Source: Candidatus Nanohaloarchaea archaeon
GTDB taxonomy: Archaea > Nanohalarchaeota > Nanosalinia > Nanosalinales > Nanosalinaceae
Reading direction: 5' to 3'
Length of the DNA stretch: 62,909 nucleotides
NCBI GenBank assembly: GCA_014297435.1
Contig: JACOQA010000005.1
Location: forward strand, 1 to 62,909
Made by a program: the position numbers and the translations under genes. Positions 15,549-24,817 of this stretch are shown piece after piece. The first letter of the stretch is position 1, and the number at the start of each line of letters is the position of its first letter. The notes under the pieces were generated by a model. That model had not been told where the DNA came from. It searched no databases and saw only the letters and a program-made list of their open reading frames with translations.

Positions 15549-16820
15549 ATGACTGAGTTTATCAAAAGGGAGATGCTGGAAAAGGTTGAAGACCATCTGG
15601 AAAAAGATGAAATCTCGCTGATCGTAGGTGCGAGACAGGTCGGTAAAACCACCTTGATGCAACAGCTTAAAGAAGAACTGAAGGAAAACGGTGAGAACAC
15701 GCTCTACCTCAGTATGGATATACAGGAAGACCGGACACATTTCGAGTCACAGCAGGATTTAATCGATAGAATGGAACTGGAGTTCGGAGAAGAGAAAGGC
15801 TATGTATTCCTTGACGAGATCCAGAGAAAAGAAAACGCAGGACTATTCCTGAAAGGGATTTACGACAGAGAACTGCCATACAAGTTTGTAGTTTCAGGTT
15901 CAGGAAGCCTGGAACTGAAGGAGAATATCCACGAATCGCTGGCAGGACGGAAAAGAGTCTTCGAACTACCGCCAGTCTCCTTCAAAGAGTTTGTCAACTA
16001 CGAAACAGATTACGAGTATGAGGACAGACTTGAGAAATACTTCGAAGTTAACAAGGACGAGGTAGATCGTTTACTGGAGAAATACTTGAATTACGGTGGT
16101 TATCCTCGTGTAGTAACTGAATCGAAAGAAAGCGAGAAACGCAGAGTTATCGATGAGATATTTTCCAGTTACCTGGAGAGAGATGTTTCGAGCTTCTTGA
16201 ATGTCAGGAAAGTGGATGCTTACTCCAAACTGGTCTCTGTCCTTGCCGATCAGATGGGCGATCCGGTCAGCAATTCAAAACTTGCAAGAGATGTCGGAGT
16301 AAAATCAACGACTGTTAGAAACTACCTTGATTACCTGAACAAGACCTTCATAGTTGAGCAGACAAATCCTTTCTACACCAATAAGAAAAAGGAGATTACT
16401 AAGTCGCCTATAGTCTATTTCTCTGATCCTGGATTGAGGAACTATAGCATACAGAGGTTCGGACACTTGAATACGTCTTCAGAGTTCGGGGAGCTGTTTG
16501 AAGGCTTCATTCATAACTTCTTGAAGCACGATACGCAGTTCACTGGTCTTGATGTAAGGTACTGGAGAACCAAATCGCAGGCGGAGGTAGATTTTGTTCT
16601 CTCCGCGGGAAACAAGGTAGAACTGCCTGTAGAAGTAAAGTACAAAGACCTTGGGGAACCAAAGGTTACGAAGTCGCTGCGGAGCTTCATCAAAAAATAT
16701 AGTCCAGAAAAAGCAGTAGTCGTCAACCTCTCACTCGAAAAAACAGTAGAGATAGAAGAAACACGGGTAGAGTTCATACCATACACCAAGTTCCTGTACA
16801 AGTTGGAAGAAATGATATAG
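15549..16820 (+). CDS. AAA-family ATPase with DUF4143 domain
   Basis: 423 residues. Walker A VGARQVGKTTL at about 24-34, Walker B YVFLDEIQ at about 93-100, sensor VVSGSGSLEL, a winged-helix segment around residues 225-270, and the C-terminal DUF4143 nuclease-like region with EVDFVLS and ELPVEVKY (E-x-K core of the PD-D/ExK fold). The family is widespread and mobile in archaea and bacteria; its role is unsettled. The setting among hairpins and toxin-antitoxin-like pieces supports an accessory gene. Confidence 0.85.
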   Translation: MTEFIKREMLEKVEDHLEKDEISLIVGARQVGKTTLMQQLKEELKENGENTLYLSMDIQEDRTHFESQQDLIDRMELEFGEEKGYVFLDEIQRKENAGLFLKGIYDRELPYKFVVSGSGSLELKENIHESLAGRKRVFELPPVSFKEFVNYETDYEYEDRLEKYFEVNKDEVDRLLEKYLNYGGYPRVVTESKESEKRRVIDEIFSSYLERDVSSFLNVRKVDAYSKLVSVLADQMGDPVSNSKLARDVGVKSTTVRNYLDYLNKTFIVEQTNPFYTNKKKEITKSPIVYFSDPGLRNYSIQRFGHLNTSSEFGELFEGFIHNFLKHDTQFTGLDVRYWRTKSQAEVDFVLSAGNKVELPVEVKYKDLGEPKVTKSLRSFIKKYSPEKAVVVNLSLEKTVEIEETRVEFIPYTKFLYKLEEMI

Positions 16821-16937
16821 AGAGTTTTTCGAGATTATACCTGGCTTCGTTGCTCTCGAAGCCTATCAGAGTTTTCCGTAGAATAGGTCTTGTTCTCAAC
16901 CATAAAGATATTAAGTGTGAACATTCACCACAAACTT

Positions 16938-17069
16938 ATGCCTGAAACAGTTGAGAAAGATGATCCTGCTGAAAAAGTAAACAACCTTTCCGACAGCGAA
17001 CTTAAGGAGAGGTTTGAAAGAGATCTGGAGAACTTCAAAGATAAGCTTAAGAAATACTCTTCCGAATAG
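16938..17069 (+). CDS. Small acidic helical protein
   Basis: 43 residues, MPETVEKDDPAEKVNNLSDS onward, ending in a lysine-rich helix. ATG at 16938; its 3' end overlaps the convergent RelE-like gene by 23 bp. Size and charge resemble antitoxins or small modulators, but no family is recognised. Confidence 0.45.
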   Translation: MPETVEKDDPAEKVNNLSDSELKERFERDLENFKDKLKKYSSE

Positions 17070-17340
17070 ATTCTTCTATTCTATCAGCATTTTCTTCCAA
17101 AAGTTCTAACTGTCTCTTCTGGGCACTGCCTTTCTTCGGAACCAAAGAGTGATACACTACAACTTCTTCATCAGGAATAACTATACACAAAGCTCTGTAT
17201 TCAGCACTCATAGAAGAAAACCGGACTTCTGCTACAGTCAAACCATCTAAGTTGAAAACTTTATGGAAACGAGTGGAAAGCTGGGACATATTCTTGCGCC
17301 ATTTAATCTGTCTTTCCTTGTCTTCTAAAGCAGACTCCAA
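17047..17340 (-). CDS. RelE/HigB-like toxin candidate, start uncertain
   Basis: At least 97 residues from a TTG at 17340. The strands RALCIVIPDEEVVVYHSLVP with the following KKGS and a C-terminal helix with repeated E/R resemble the RelE/HigB ribosome-dependent mRNase fold. The frame stays open and protein-like for another 29 codons up to the stop at 17428-17430 (SLFWNDEDIQNASDDFSY) without any ATG or GTG. The true start is therefore unclear and the 5' end may be damaged. A frameshifted small gene lies directly upstream on the same strand, as an antitoxin would. Confidence 0.5.
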   Translation of the reverse strand: MESALEDKERQIKWRKNMSQLSTRFHKVFNLDGLTVAEVRFSSMSAEYRALCIVIPDEEVVVYHSLVPKKGSAQKRQLELLEENADRIEESIRKSIS

Positions 17341-17473
17341 CTCCCGTGCAATCTGATAGCTGAAATCATCCGAAGCATTCTGAATATCTTCATCATTCCA
17401 GAACAGACTAAAGCCTATACCATGGATTTACAGAAACTGGTTAATAATAGTAAAAAATTCTGATAGATACGAA

Positions 17474-17610
17474 CTACCTTAGATCATTCAGAAACTTTCG
17501 CAGCCGAACTATAAAATCTCGATCAGGAGCTTCTCTATTGTTCTCAGCTATACTTTCTACAGCTTCTTTTTCTTCACTTGAAAGCTCCGTTTTTTTTTTT
17601 TTGGGTTCAC
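17474..17610 (-). pseudogene. Antitoxin-like small gene with a 13-A homopolymer frameshift
   Basis: A GTG at 17608-17610 starts MNPKKKK, then a run of 13 A (T on the plus strand, 17590-17602) puts the downstream frame out by one. With 14 A the frame would read on as TELSSEEKEAVESIAENN to the stop at 17474, giving about 45 residues. It may be a decayed gene, a phase-variable tract, a transcriptional-slippage site or an assembly error. It lies 44 bp upstream of the RelE-like frame. Confidence 0.45.
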
Positions 17611-17653
17611 CTGAAAATAGAATGAAGAAAGGGAGAATATGGTTGAGATTTTT

Positions 17654-18940
17654 TTACTCTCTGAAGTCTTCAACCCTGTCTTGAATGGTTTCTCTCTGAG
17701 TGTAAACAACTGCTCCTAAGATTGCTACGATGAGTAGTGTGACTGCTACAGGAAGCATCGATGTTCCTTTCTGAGAGGATTCGACTGTTGTTGACTGGTT
17801 GCCTGCTGAGAAGGATAGGCTTCCAGACCGTTCTACTGTGTAGTTGTAGCTGAGGGTTCTTTCCTCTCCAGCTCCAAGGCTGACGGTCTCGGATTTGATG
17901 ACTCCGTCTCCAAGCGTTACTTCGACTTCTTGGCTTCCTTCAGCGCCTCCGGTGTTCTCAACTGTTACATCGATTGTTACATCGAACGGGGGAGTTCCCT
18001 CTGAAGGCTGAACATTCAGTAAGGATGTATGAATGTTTGGTTCTCCCTGTGTCTCATTCTCCTGTTCCTGAAGTGCGATTGCGTAGTAGGAGAAACCTGT
18101 CGAACTTCCCTCAAACCTGTAACTGTTGTCAAGTTCTTCATCAATTCTTGTGTCCAGTTCCTGCCAGTTCTGATCGTTGTAGCGTTTCATCACTACATCT
18201 TCGGGGCTTCTATCCCTTTCGTCAAGGTATCTTTTCTGGACCTTGAACCTGACATTTGACTCTGTAATGTCCTCGTCTTCAACTCCCTCAACATCAATCT
18301 GCTGGTAGCTGTAGACATCTGAACCGGCATCTTCGGAAACAGTTTCAGGTTTGTTGGTTCCGAGATCGTCTACTGCTACAGAAACGCTGTCTGATGAAGT
18401 GCTTGAAGTGAAACTGATCTGTTCAACAGGATTTGATCCGTCATCAGGCGTTTCAGGAACTGTTACCTGAACATCCTGATTTTGCTGGACGTTCTCAATC
18501 ACTGCCCTCGAACTCCCATTCACAGGAGAGGCCTCAATCTGTCGAGGGCCTGGCGCCTGAACAGGCGCTCCATCTCCGCTTGAATCACCGGATTTCTCTT
18601 CGGTATCTTCACTATAGCTGCCGGAGAAGCTGTACTCCTCAATAGCACTACTTTCTACAGAAATACCTGACTCATGTACAGAGCCATTAACCACGATATC
18701 AAAGGAGCTGTACTCCTTGGATGGAACCTTCAACTCGTAGTAACCGTCAGAACTGGTTGTATCCGTGACTATCACTTCATCCGCCGAAATCGCATAAACT
18801 TCCACTCCTTCCACCTGCTCACCTGAATCAGTCAAAGTACCATAGACCTCATGAGGAGGCTGCGGAACTGCTACAGCTGACGCCACAGCAAAAAGGAAGA
18901 AGAGGGAGATGAGAGAGGACTTAAGCTTTCTATTCATCAC
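17654..18940 (-). CDS. Secreted surface protein with PGF-pre-PGF-like and CARDB-like domains
   Basis: 428 residues. Signal peptide at 1-25 ending AVASAVAVP. A carboxypeptidase-regulatory-like beta sandwich follows (VYGTLTDSGEQVEGVEVYAI), then a linker rich in S, D and E. Next comes a PGF-pre-PGF-type domain, recognised from VMKRYNDQNWQELDTR and STGFSYYAIA. A CARDB-like domain and a C-terminal membrane helix (MLPVAVTLLIVAILGAVVY) complete it. Such proteins are anchored in the archaeal envelope. It is 10 bp downstream of the 1070-residue surface protein, so the two are likely co-transcribed. Confidence 0.8.
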   Translation of the reverse strand: MMNRKLKSSLISLFFLFAVASAVAVPQPPHEVYGTLTDSGEQVEGVEVYAISADEVIVTDTTSSDGYYELKVPSKEYSSFDIVVNGSVHESGISVESSAIEEYSFSGSYSEDTEEKSGDSSGDGAPVQAPGPRQIEASPVNGSSRAVIENVQQNQDVQVTVPETPDDGSNPVEQISFTSSTSSDSVSVAVDDLGTNKPETVSEDAGSDVYSYQQIDVEGVEDEDITESNVRFKVQKRYLDERDRSPEDVVMKRYNDQNWQELDTRIDEELDNSYRFEGSSTGFSYYAIALQEQENETQGEPNIHTSLLNVQPSEGTPPFDVTIDVTVENTGGAEGSQEVEVTLGDGVIKSETVSLGAGEERTLSYNYTVERSGSLSFSAGNQSTTVESSQKGTSMLPVAVTLLIVAILGAVVYTQRETIQDRVEDFRE

Positions 18941-18950
18941 TCAAACACCT

Positions 18951-21900
18951 CTAAAAGCCAGGGTCGGAGAAGCTTGGTTCATAGAGCTTATCAGCAGATG
19001 CTGAAACCCAGTAACCATCGCCTGGATTTACTTCAGCTACTGATTTGAAGCTGCCTGAACCATCTTTCTCAACGATTTGGTTTACGTTATTGCTTGCTGT
19101 ATTCGGATCAAGACCTACATCGGAGAGGGGTTCTTCAGTTATTTCCTCGTAATGCCCTACGAGATTCCACCGACCTTTCTCAATAGAAACTCCTGAAGGA
19201 CTCATCGCATCCCTGTCTCCCTGATCTACATTCGCGACAATCTTCCCGTCCTCGGATGCTTCAAGGATGTATCCATGTCCTCCTTCGACCATGTTGAAAT
19301 CGTTCTGACCGTTGTTTCTTCCCGGTTTGTAGCTCTCCCATTCTCCATTACTGTACCTCCAGATAGATTCGATGCTGCCGGAGTTGCTGACTAGTTCGTC
19401 AAGGCTGTAAATCCCGACCTTACTTGGGAACGAAACCATGTTAGTGCCACCACTGTACTTGATTACGGGGTCTGCCGCATCTATCGTTTCTATGGGATCC
19501 TTAGTTCTGGAGGGCAGAGAGTTTCCTGCAAGATCCTCAACATCGCCCGCCTCACTATGGTATAAACCGCTGCCATCAGGGATTGTTGTTAAAGGAAACT
19601 GTTTTTCGGAAGATAGACGGATCTGAATCTTGTTATCATCCTCTGTGGCGCCTGTCGCTACTTCTACTCCCTGACCATCTGATCCATGACCATGATACTC
19701 AGTTCCTCCTTTAGCGAAATACAAGGTATAGGGAGTAATCACGCTGTCGTCAACTGCTTCACTGAACGTGATGTTAGCCGCATCTATCCGGCCGTTCCTG
19801 TCCCTGTCAAGCACCTTAACTGCAGTTACTGAAGGATTCACAGTGTCGACAGTGAATTCCTTGCTGGATGTCCTGCTGTTGCCGAGACTGTCGGCCACAG
19901 TGACTGAGATATTGACATCGCCTTCAGTCAGATTTATTTCGCTGGATTCTTCAGTTAAACCCTTTAGATTGATATCCGCTGCATAGACGCGCTCATTAGA
20001 AATCACATCTACATAATTGCTGTTTGGAGTGACTGAATCAAGCTCCGGGCCGTCTTCGGTGTTTGAATCATTAACAGTCACTTCAATCGAGTCTGCGTCA
20101 ATTGAGCCAAGCGTAGTCCTTAATCCGACGAGTGGAGTGGGCGAATCATCAGTAACGTACTTGATGTCCCCATATTCGATTGAGGGTGCTTCGCTGTCTG
20201 CAGTTGCCGAAACCGTGCTTGAGTTAACTGCATTTCCTGCATCGTCGACAACTTCTACCTTGTAAGTGTACTGAGTGTTGTGAGTTGTTTCTGTGTCTGT
20301 GAAGGTTCCTGCCGAACTCTTAGTTCCAACACTTGAGTACTCTCCACTGGAGGTTTTCCTGTAAACGTTGAAACTGTCTACTTCAGCGGAGTCGGTTGAG
20401 CTGCTGAATGCTACATCGATCTCTCCATCTACCTTAGCTGTTGCTGAACTAGCTGAGACAGTTGGAAGATTGTTGTCAACCGAAACTGATCCGTTGACAT
20501 CCGCCGAATCAGGGTTTGTCTGACCGTCTTCAGCTGTTACCTGGAAGCTAATTTCTTCATCTGTAGATCCATCTGCTACGGTAAAGGTTTTGCTGTAACT
20601 GTTTCCATCTCCAGACTTCAGCTCCGTACTGTCTCCTTGGACGTTTAGACCTTTTAAATCGGCTGAAACCGAGCTTACCGAACTTGTCTCGTCTTCTACA
20701 GTGAAAGCTGAAACCTCGAACTCGTCGCCAGGGTTCAAAATCCCGTTATCGTTCTGATCGCTTGTGATTACAACTTCCGGACTTGTAATCTCCGGAGGGG
20801 TCGTGTCAACTGTGAAACTGGATGAATACTCGGTGTTTTCATTACCTGCGTTGTCAGTGGCGTCAACTGTTACCTGTGCCTGTCCATCAGACATCTCAAA
20901 CGAGTCCTCTCCATTTGCTGGATTGATAGTTAATGTTCCTGCACTGCTGTCCCAGCTTAGAGTTGAAAGCCCTGTACCAGATGCGCCGATATGATTTGTT
21001 CCTTCACCGTCTTCCAGCGTCACTGAAATAGAACTTTCATCGACTCCGGAAGTAGGTTCCGTCACATCTACGGTGTAAGTTGCCTGATTATCAGTGACAA
21101 TCGCTCCATCAGAAGGACTTGGATTCTCTATTGTAGGAGCAGTTGTGTCGCGAGTTACTGTTGCTTCTTCAGATTCTGCTCCATCATTTCCAGCAATATC
21201 TTCTGCTGTGTTCAGGGTTGCTGTATAATCCCCATCTGCTGAAGCAGAATAAGTTGCCTCATATGTATATTCGCCGCTTGCTGAACTCCAAGAGGATACT
21301 GTACCAGTTTCAGCACCTGAGATGCTGGCTGAAATCTGTCCAGTGTTCAATTCTTCATCTGCTGCAACCTGAAGTGTAAGAGATCCACCATTGGTTGGAT
21401 CGCTGTTCTTGAATTGGAAAGTTTCAATAGTTGGAGCAACTCCGTCCATATTATTGGCGGTAACTGTATTTTCATCGCCGTCTGAGAGCGTGTTGCCTGC
21501 AACATCTTTAATTCCATCATTTGATTGAAGGCTTACATCGACTGATGAGGCGTCTACAGGCCCTGTCAAAGTTATAGTCACCTCGGCATTAGAACCTGAG
21601 TCCGTTACATCTATACTTGAGATTGAACCTGTACTCAGCTGCAAATCTTCCTTTACGATTGAGCCTTCATCGACATCATTATTGTCGCTGACAACGAGAT
21701 CAATCTTTGTATCCGAATTTCTGGTTGCGCTATCCAGAGTCGGTGCTTGATTGTCAATAGTTGCTGTTGTAGAAGAATCAGGGCTTGAAAGGTCATCTCC
21801 GTCACTCAAAGCTGAGCCTTGCTGAATTACTACCACGTCAGCGGCGCCCACCGAAGCACCACTGGGGACATTCAGACTGGTGAAGGTAACTCCCGTATCT

Positions 21901-22163
21901 GAATTTATATCGCCAGAAGAAACAGTGGTTGTCGTATCTGTGGCACTATCATACTGTCCATCTTGGTCTACATCAAGTGCTATCTGAACATCTGTGTTCT
22001 GATCATCTACATCAAATGTGCCGCTTATTGAATCTCCTGGAGCAACCAGCGAACTATCAAGAGAAAGTGAACTTGCGGTTGCAGCCGAGAATCCTGTTAG
22101 GAAAAGTAGTGTTAGAGTTGCGAAAAGCATTTTACATATGTGTGAGGCGTTAGAGTTTGTCAT
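18951..22163 (-). CDS. Large secreted multi-domain Ig/FN3-like surface protein
   Basis: 1070 residues. Signal peptide with hydrophobic core MLFATLTLLFLTGFSAATA; the true start may be the ATG at residue 12. The body is a chain of acidic beta-sandwich domains. These include bacterial-Ig-like repeats with D-x-x-A-P-T-[IL] joints (DTTAPTIENPSPSDGAIV), a fibronectin-III module at about 570-660, and Ca-binding-like D-x-D-x-N-G motifs (DRDRNGRIDA). The last 180 residues (GGTNMVSFPSKVGIY onward) look like a cell-surface C-terminal domain without a membrane helix. Adhesion or S-layer-associated function is likely. Confidence 0.8.
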   Translation of the reverse strand: MTNSNASHICKMLFATLTLLFLTGFSAATASSLSLDSSLVAPGDSISGTFDVDDQNTDVQIALDVDQDGQYDSATDTTTTVSSGDINSDTGVTFTSLNVPSGASVGAADVVVIQQGSALSDGDDLSSPDSSTTATIDNQAPTLDSATRNSDTKIDLVVSDNNDVDEGSIVKEDLQLSTGSISSIDVTDSGSNAEVTITLTGPVDASSVDVSLQSNDGIKDVAGNTLSDGDENTVTANNMDGVAPTIETFQFKNSDPTNGGSLTLQVAADEELNTGQISASISGAETGTVSSWSSASGEYTYEATYSASADGDYTATLNTAEDIAGNDGAESEEATVTRDTTAPTIENPSPSDGAIVTDNQATYTVDVTEPTSGVDESSISVTLEDGEGTNHIGASGTGLSTLSWDSSAGTLTINPANGEDSFEMSDGQAQVTVDATDNAGNENTEYSSSFTVDTTPPEITSPEVVITSDQNDNGILNPGDEFEVSAFTVEDETSSVSSVSADLKGLNVQGDSTELKSGDGNSYSKTFTVADGSTDEEISFQVTAEDGQTNPDSADVNGSVSVDNNLPTVSASSATAKVDGEIDVAFSSSTDSAEVDSFNVYRKTSSGEYSSVGTKSSAGTFTDTETTHNTQYTYKVEVVDDAGNAVNSSTVSATADSEAPSIEYGDIKYVTDDSPTPLVGLRTTLGSIDADSIEVTVNDSNTEDGPELDSVTPNSNYVDVISNERVYAADINLKGLTEESSEINLTEGDVNISVTVADSLGNSRTSSKEFTVDTVNPSVTAVKVLDRDRNGRIDAANITFSEAVDDSVITPYTLYFAKGGTEYHGHGSDGQGVEVATGATEDDNKIQIRLSSEKQFPLTTIPDGSGLYHSEAGDVEDLAGNSLPSRTKDPIETIDAADPVIKYSGGTNMVSFPSKVGIYSLDELVSNSGSIESIWRYSNGEWESYKPGRNNGQNDFNMVEGGHGYILEASEDGKIVANVDQGDRDAMSPSGVSIEKGRWNLVGHYEEITEEPLSDVGLDPNTASNNVNQIVEKDGSGSFKSVAEVNPGDGYWVSASADKLYEPSFSDPGF

Positions 22164-22529
22164 CGTGGTGTATCAACCTCCGTTGGAGAATAGTTGCCTT
22201 TAGACATAGATATTGAAAAATGAGTTTTGTTACTAGTTTTAATGTTTTGGTGTTCGCTTTTCGGTTTGTTTTGGGTGAAAACACCTGAGAACGGTTTTTG
22301 CATATACTACTTCGTATTTCCGGTGTTTTGAGAGAAAAATTTGACCGGTTTCAGAAGTTTTCAGCCGCGATTTTTCTGTTTTCAAGAGTTTCTGAACTGT
22401 TAATAAGGCTTTCTAAGGATAAAGAGTTACTACATGCCAGGATTTATCCTGTCGAATTGTAGAGCGGACAGGATTTGTTGGTGTTTAGATAGTTCCGAGC
22501 TATGAGAGAGGTATGTTTAGGAGGGGCTT
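22164..22529. other. 365-bp intergenic region between surface genes and hydrolase operon
   Basis: AT-rich, no gene apparent. It contains promoter-like AT tracts for the minus-strand surface gene. At 22439-22473 there is a compact set of inverted repeats: AGGATTTATCCTGT, and TCCTGTC (22447-22453) paired with GACAGGA (22467-22473). Confidence 0.4.
22439..22452. repeat. Sequence resembling the att core
   Basis: AGGATTTATCCTGT matches the reverse complement of the right-hand att site (AGGATTTAACCTGT) at 13 of 14 positions. It may be an unoccupied or abandoned integration site, or chance. Confidence 0.35.
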
Positions 22530-22619
22530 TTGATTCTGAGGGAAGAGAAAAGGTATGATGCAGGGAGGGACTTATTGGACTTAATGGAGGAAGAGTCAGA
22601 GAGGGTGTTGGAAAGATAA
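22530..22619 (+). CDS. Candidate 29-residue helical microprotein
   Basis: A TTG at 22530 preceded by AGGAGGGGC starts MILREEKRYDAGRDLLDLME and ends 9 residues later at TAA. The ribosome site is unusually strong for this window. The sequence looks like a VapB-type antitoxin tail or an orphan fragment. Tentative. Confidence 0.3.
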   Translation: MILREEKRYDAGRDLLDLMEEESERVLER

Positions 22620-22685
22620 AAATAGGCGCCCATAAAAACACTTTAATCGCAAAATTCAAGTTCCAACTTTCACAAATTCTTCGAG

Positions 22686-23372
22686 ATGGCTAATCCCTTC
22701 GCTGACATGATAAGACTTAATACTGCCGCATTAAACGTTGCAACCGCGCAAATGAAGGATTTTAACGGGGATCCGGAGCTTCCTTTTGAAACCGACTTGG
22801 AAGGAATTTACTCACACAAGGAAGACGCAGATAAACTAAGGATTTACGCCCACGGATTACAGGAGAACTGTTTTGCATGGGAAGACCATATTGGGAAAGT
22901 GTCTGATGATGTAAGTCACTGGGCTGTCAGCTTTGATTCTAACCGACCTTGGGAGATGGCGAAAACTTATGGAGAGTTCGTTGAACAGGTCCAGGAGTTT
23001 ACGGGTATCGAGGATTACGATGCAGTAGCGCATTCTCTAGGAGGTCTGGCGGTACACGAATACTTTGAAGATACGGATAACTTGCCTGAAAACGCGGTTC
23101 TTCTAGGTTCGCCGTTTGACGGTTCAAGACTTGGAGTCGGTTTCCTAGATTCTGAGTCTGAGTATCTTGACCGTTTCGACTCTACGGTTGAAGATGTGGA
23201 GGTATACACTGTGAGAGGCAGTGATGATCCGAGCTACAGAAGCAATCCCGAAAGTCCTTTACTGGATGGAGCGAACGTTATCGATCTTGAAGAAAGCCAT
23301 CACGGTATAAGAGATTCGGAAGAAGCAGTCCAGCTTGTCGATGAAATACTTCAAAGACCTTATCAGCAATAG
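22686..23372 (+). CDS. Alpha/beta hydrolase (lipase-like)
   Basis: 228 residues. The nucleophile elbow is AHSLGGLAV (Ser at about 119), preceded by YDAV; the oxyanion strand IYAHGLQEN is near residue 60; a catalytic His is likely in ESHHGI near the C-terminus and an acid residue lies in GSDDPS. No signal peptide, so the enzyme is probably cytoplasmic. Substrate unknown; esterase or thioesterase activity would fit. It lies 16 bp before the epimerase-like gene, probably in one operon. Confidence 0.75.
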   Translation: MANPFADMIRLNTAALNVATAQMKDFNGDPELPFETDLEGIYSHKEDADKLRIYAHGLQENCFAWEDHIGKVSDDVSHWAVSFDSNRPWEMAKTYGEFVEQVQEFTGIEDYDAVAHSLGGLAVHEYFEDTDNLPENAVLLGSPFDGSRLGVGFLDSESEYLDRFDSTVEDVEVYTVRGSDDPSYRSNPESPLLDGANVIDLEESHHGIRDSEEAVQLVDEILQRPYQQ

Positions 23373-23388
23373 AGCATAATAAAGTTCT

Positions 23389-24165
23389 ATGAATATTCTG
23401 GTAGCCGGCAAAGGCTTCATAGGGCAGAAAATAGGAGAAAAACTCGAGCAAGAACACGAAGTAAAGTACTTGGATCGTTCAGACGCAGACGTTGAACACG
23501 ATGTGACGGAAGAGTTTGATATAGAGGAAGAGTTCGATGTGGTCTACCATACTATTGGTTTAGCGCCCGGCTTCTTCGAAGAAGAACAGTACAGAAAGGT
23601 GCACGTCGAAGGAACCAGGAACATCGTGGATGCTGTCGATGCGGAGAAAATAGTTTACATCAGTGCGTTGAACGCCGGTGAGGTCGAACACAGCTTCATG
23701 CAGACCAAGAAACAGGCAGAAGAGATAATTCAAGAATCAGGGATGGACTATACTATAGTAAGGCCCTCGACCGTTTACGGTAAGGGAAACAAGCTTCTGG
23801 ACATGATGAGGAAAACTGCGCGTACAAGGATCTTCCCGGACATCAAAACAGAGACTCAGCCCATACTGCGCGAAAACCTGATAGATCTTTTTGTTGAAGT
23901 GGCTGAAGGACACGAAAACGAAGTGATTAACGCAGCGGGACCGGAGAAAATTTCTGTAGGAAGAATGGCTGGAAAGATTTACGCGGAAGAAGGCTACAGC
24001 TGTGTATTGGTTCCTTATCCGCAGTTTCTTCTGGGGTGGAAACTTGTTGGTCTAAGCTTTCTGCCGCCGCCTTTCCAGAAAGAAAACGTACAGCTTTTGA
24101 GAGCCGGGAACACAACGGACAGGAACGATGCCGCGGAGATTATAGAGTTGCATAGTGTTTTCTAG
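23389..24165 (+). CDS. NAD(P)-binding atypical short-chain dehydrogenase/epimerase
   Basis: 258 residues. N-terminal dinucleotide motif VAGKGFIGQKIGE (G-x-x-G-x-x-G with the first Gly kept) and YHTIGLAP; the Y-x-x-x-K site reads FMQTK, so the catalytic Tyr is replaced by Phe. The motif VRPSTVYGKGN is typical of the NDUFA9/NmrA-like atypical SDR group, where binding without classical catalysis is common. Role unknown. Confidence 0.75.
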   Translation: MNILVAGKGFIGQKIGEKLEQEHEVKYLDRSDADVEHDVTEEFDIEEEFDVVYHTIGLAPGFFEEEQYRKVHVEGTRNIVDAVDAEKIVYISALNAGEVEHSFMQTKKQAEEIIQESGMDYTIVRPSTVYGKGNKLLDMMRKTARTRIFPDIKTETQPILRENLIDLFVEVAEGHENEVINAAGPEKISVGRMAGKIYAEEGYSCVLVPYPQFLLGWKLVGLSFLPPPFQKENVQLLRAGNTTDRNDAAEIIELHSVF

Positions 24166-24228
24166 CGGAACTTCCGGCACTCTCCGTCCCGGTCACGCTA
24201 CTTAACCTTTTCGCATAACCATTGGTTG

Positions 24229-24816
24229 ATGGAAAAACTGCTGGTCGAATTCAGTCCTGAAATAGTCGAAGGAATTAACCTGGTGGCGGGAGAACCTGAC
24301 TTCCAGTCGCTTCTCGGAAAAAAGCTTGAAAGGGAGGCAGTATGGATAGACTCAGGTAGCCAGGCATCCACGTATCGACTGGCAGCGGCTGGAGGAGAGA
24401 AAATACTGGAAAAAGTGTATATTGGAAGAGCCTTTACAGCTTTACAGCACTACTGGCTGTGCCAACGCCTCGAAGAGTTCGTAACGGAAGAAACAGAGAT
24501 ACTGGTTATTCCATCGCTCAACCTTCTATACGAGGAAGCCCAGATATCTTCGGAAGAGTCTGAAGAACTATTCAAACAGACACTAACCGAGATAAAACGA
24601 GTAAGGGAAAAATACAATCTTAAAGTACTTGTTTCTCTGGTAGATGGCTCTCTGAGGTTCATGTTAGAATATAAAAACCGTATAGAGATGGAAAGTACTT
24701 CTGAAGGACGAAAAACAGGTGAACAGCACTTTTACAGGAAAGGAATGCAGTTACAGACCACTATACCTTATTGGCATAGCAGAAAAACCGAAGAAATCAA
24801 GCTCGAGACTGTCTAA
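24229..24816 (+). CDS. Degenerate RadA/RecA-fold protein of a PolB2 cassette
   Basis: 195 residues from the ATG at 24229. I recognise a RadA-like layout. Where Walker A should be it reads NLVAGEPDFQSLLG with no G-K-T/S. Then come the VWIDSGSQ strand (RadA: IDTEGTF), KVYIGRAFTALQHY (RadA: YVARAY), and a Walker B-like strand ILVIPSLNLL followed by a helix and LKVLVSLVDG. ATP hydrolysis is therefore unlikely. It is two bases from the coiled-coil gene and upstream of the PolB2-like polymerase, and may act like ImuA in bacterial mutasomes. Fold assignment is by eye. Confidence 0.6.
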   Translation: MEKLLVEFSPEIVEGINLVAGEPDFQSLLGKKLEREAVWIDSGSQASTYRLAAAGGEKILEKVYIGRAFTALQHYWLCQRLEEFVTEETEILVIPSLNLLYEEAQISSEESEELFKQTLTEIKRVREKYNLKVLVSLVDGSLRFMLEYKNRIEMESTSEGRKTGEQHFYRKGMQLQTTIPYWHSRKTEEIKLETV

Positions 24817-24817
24817 A

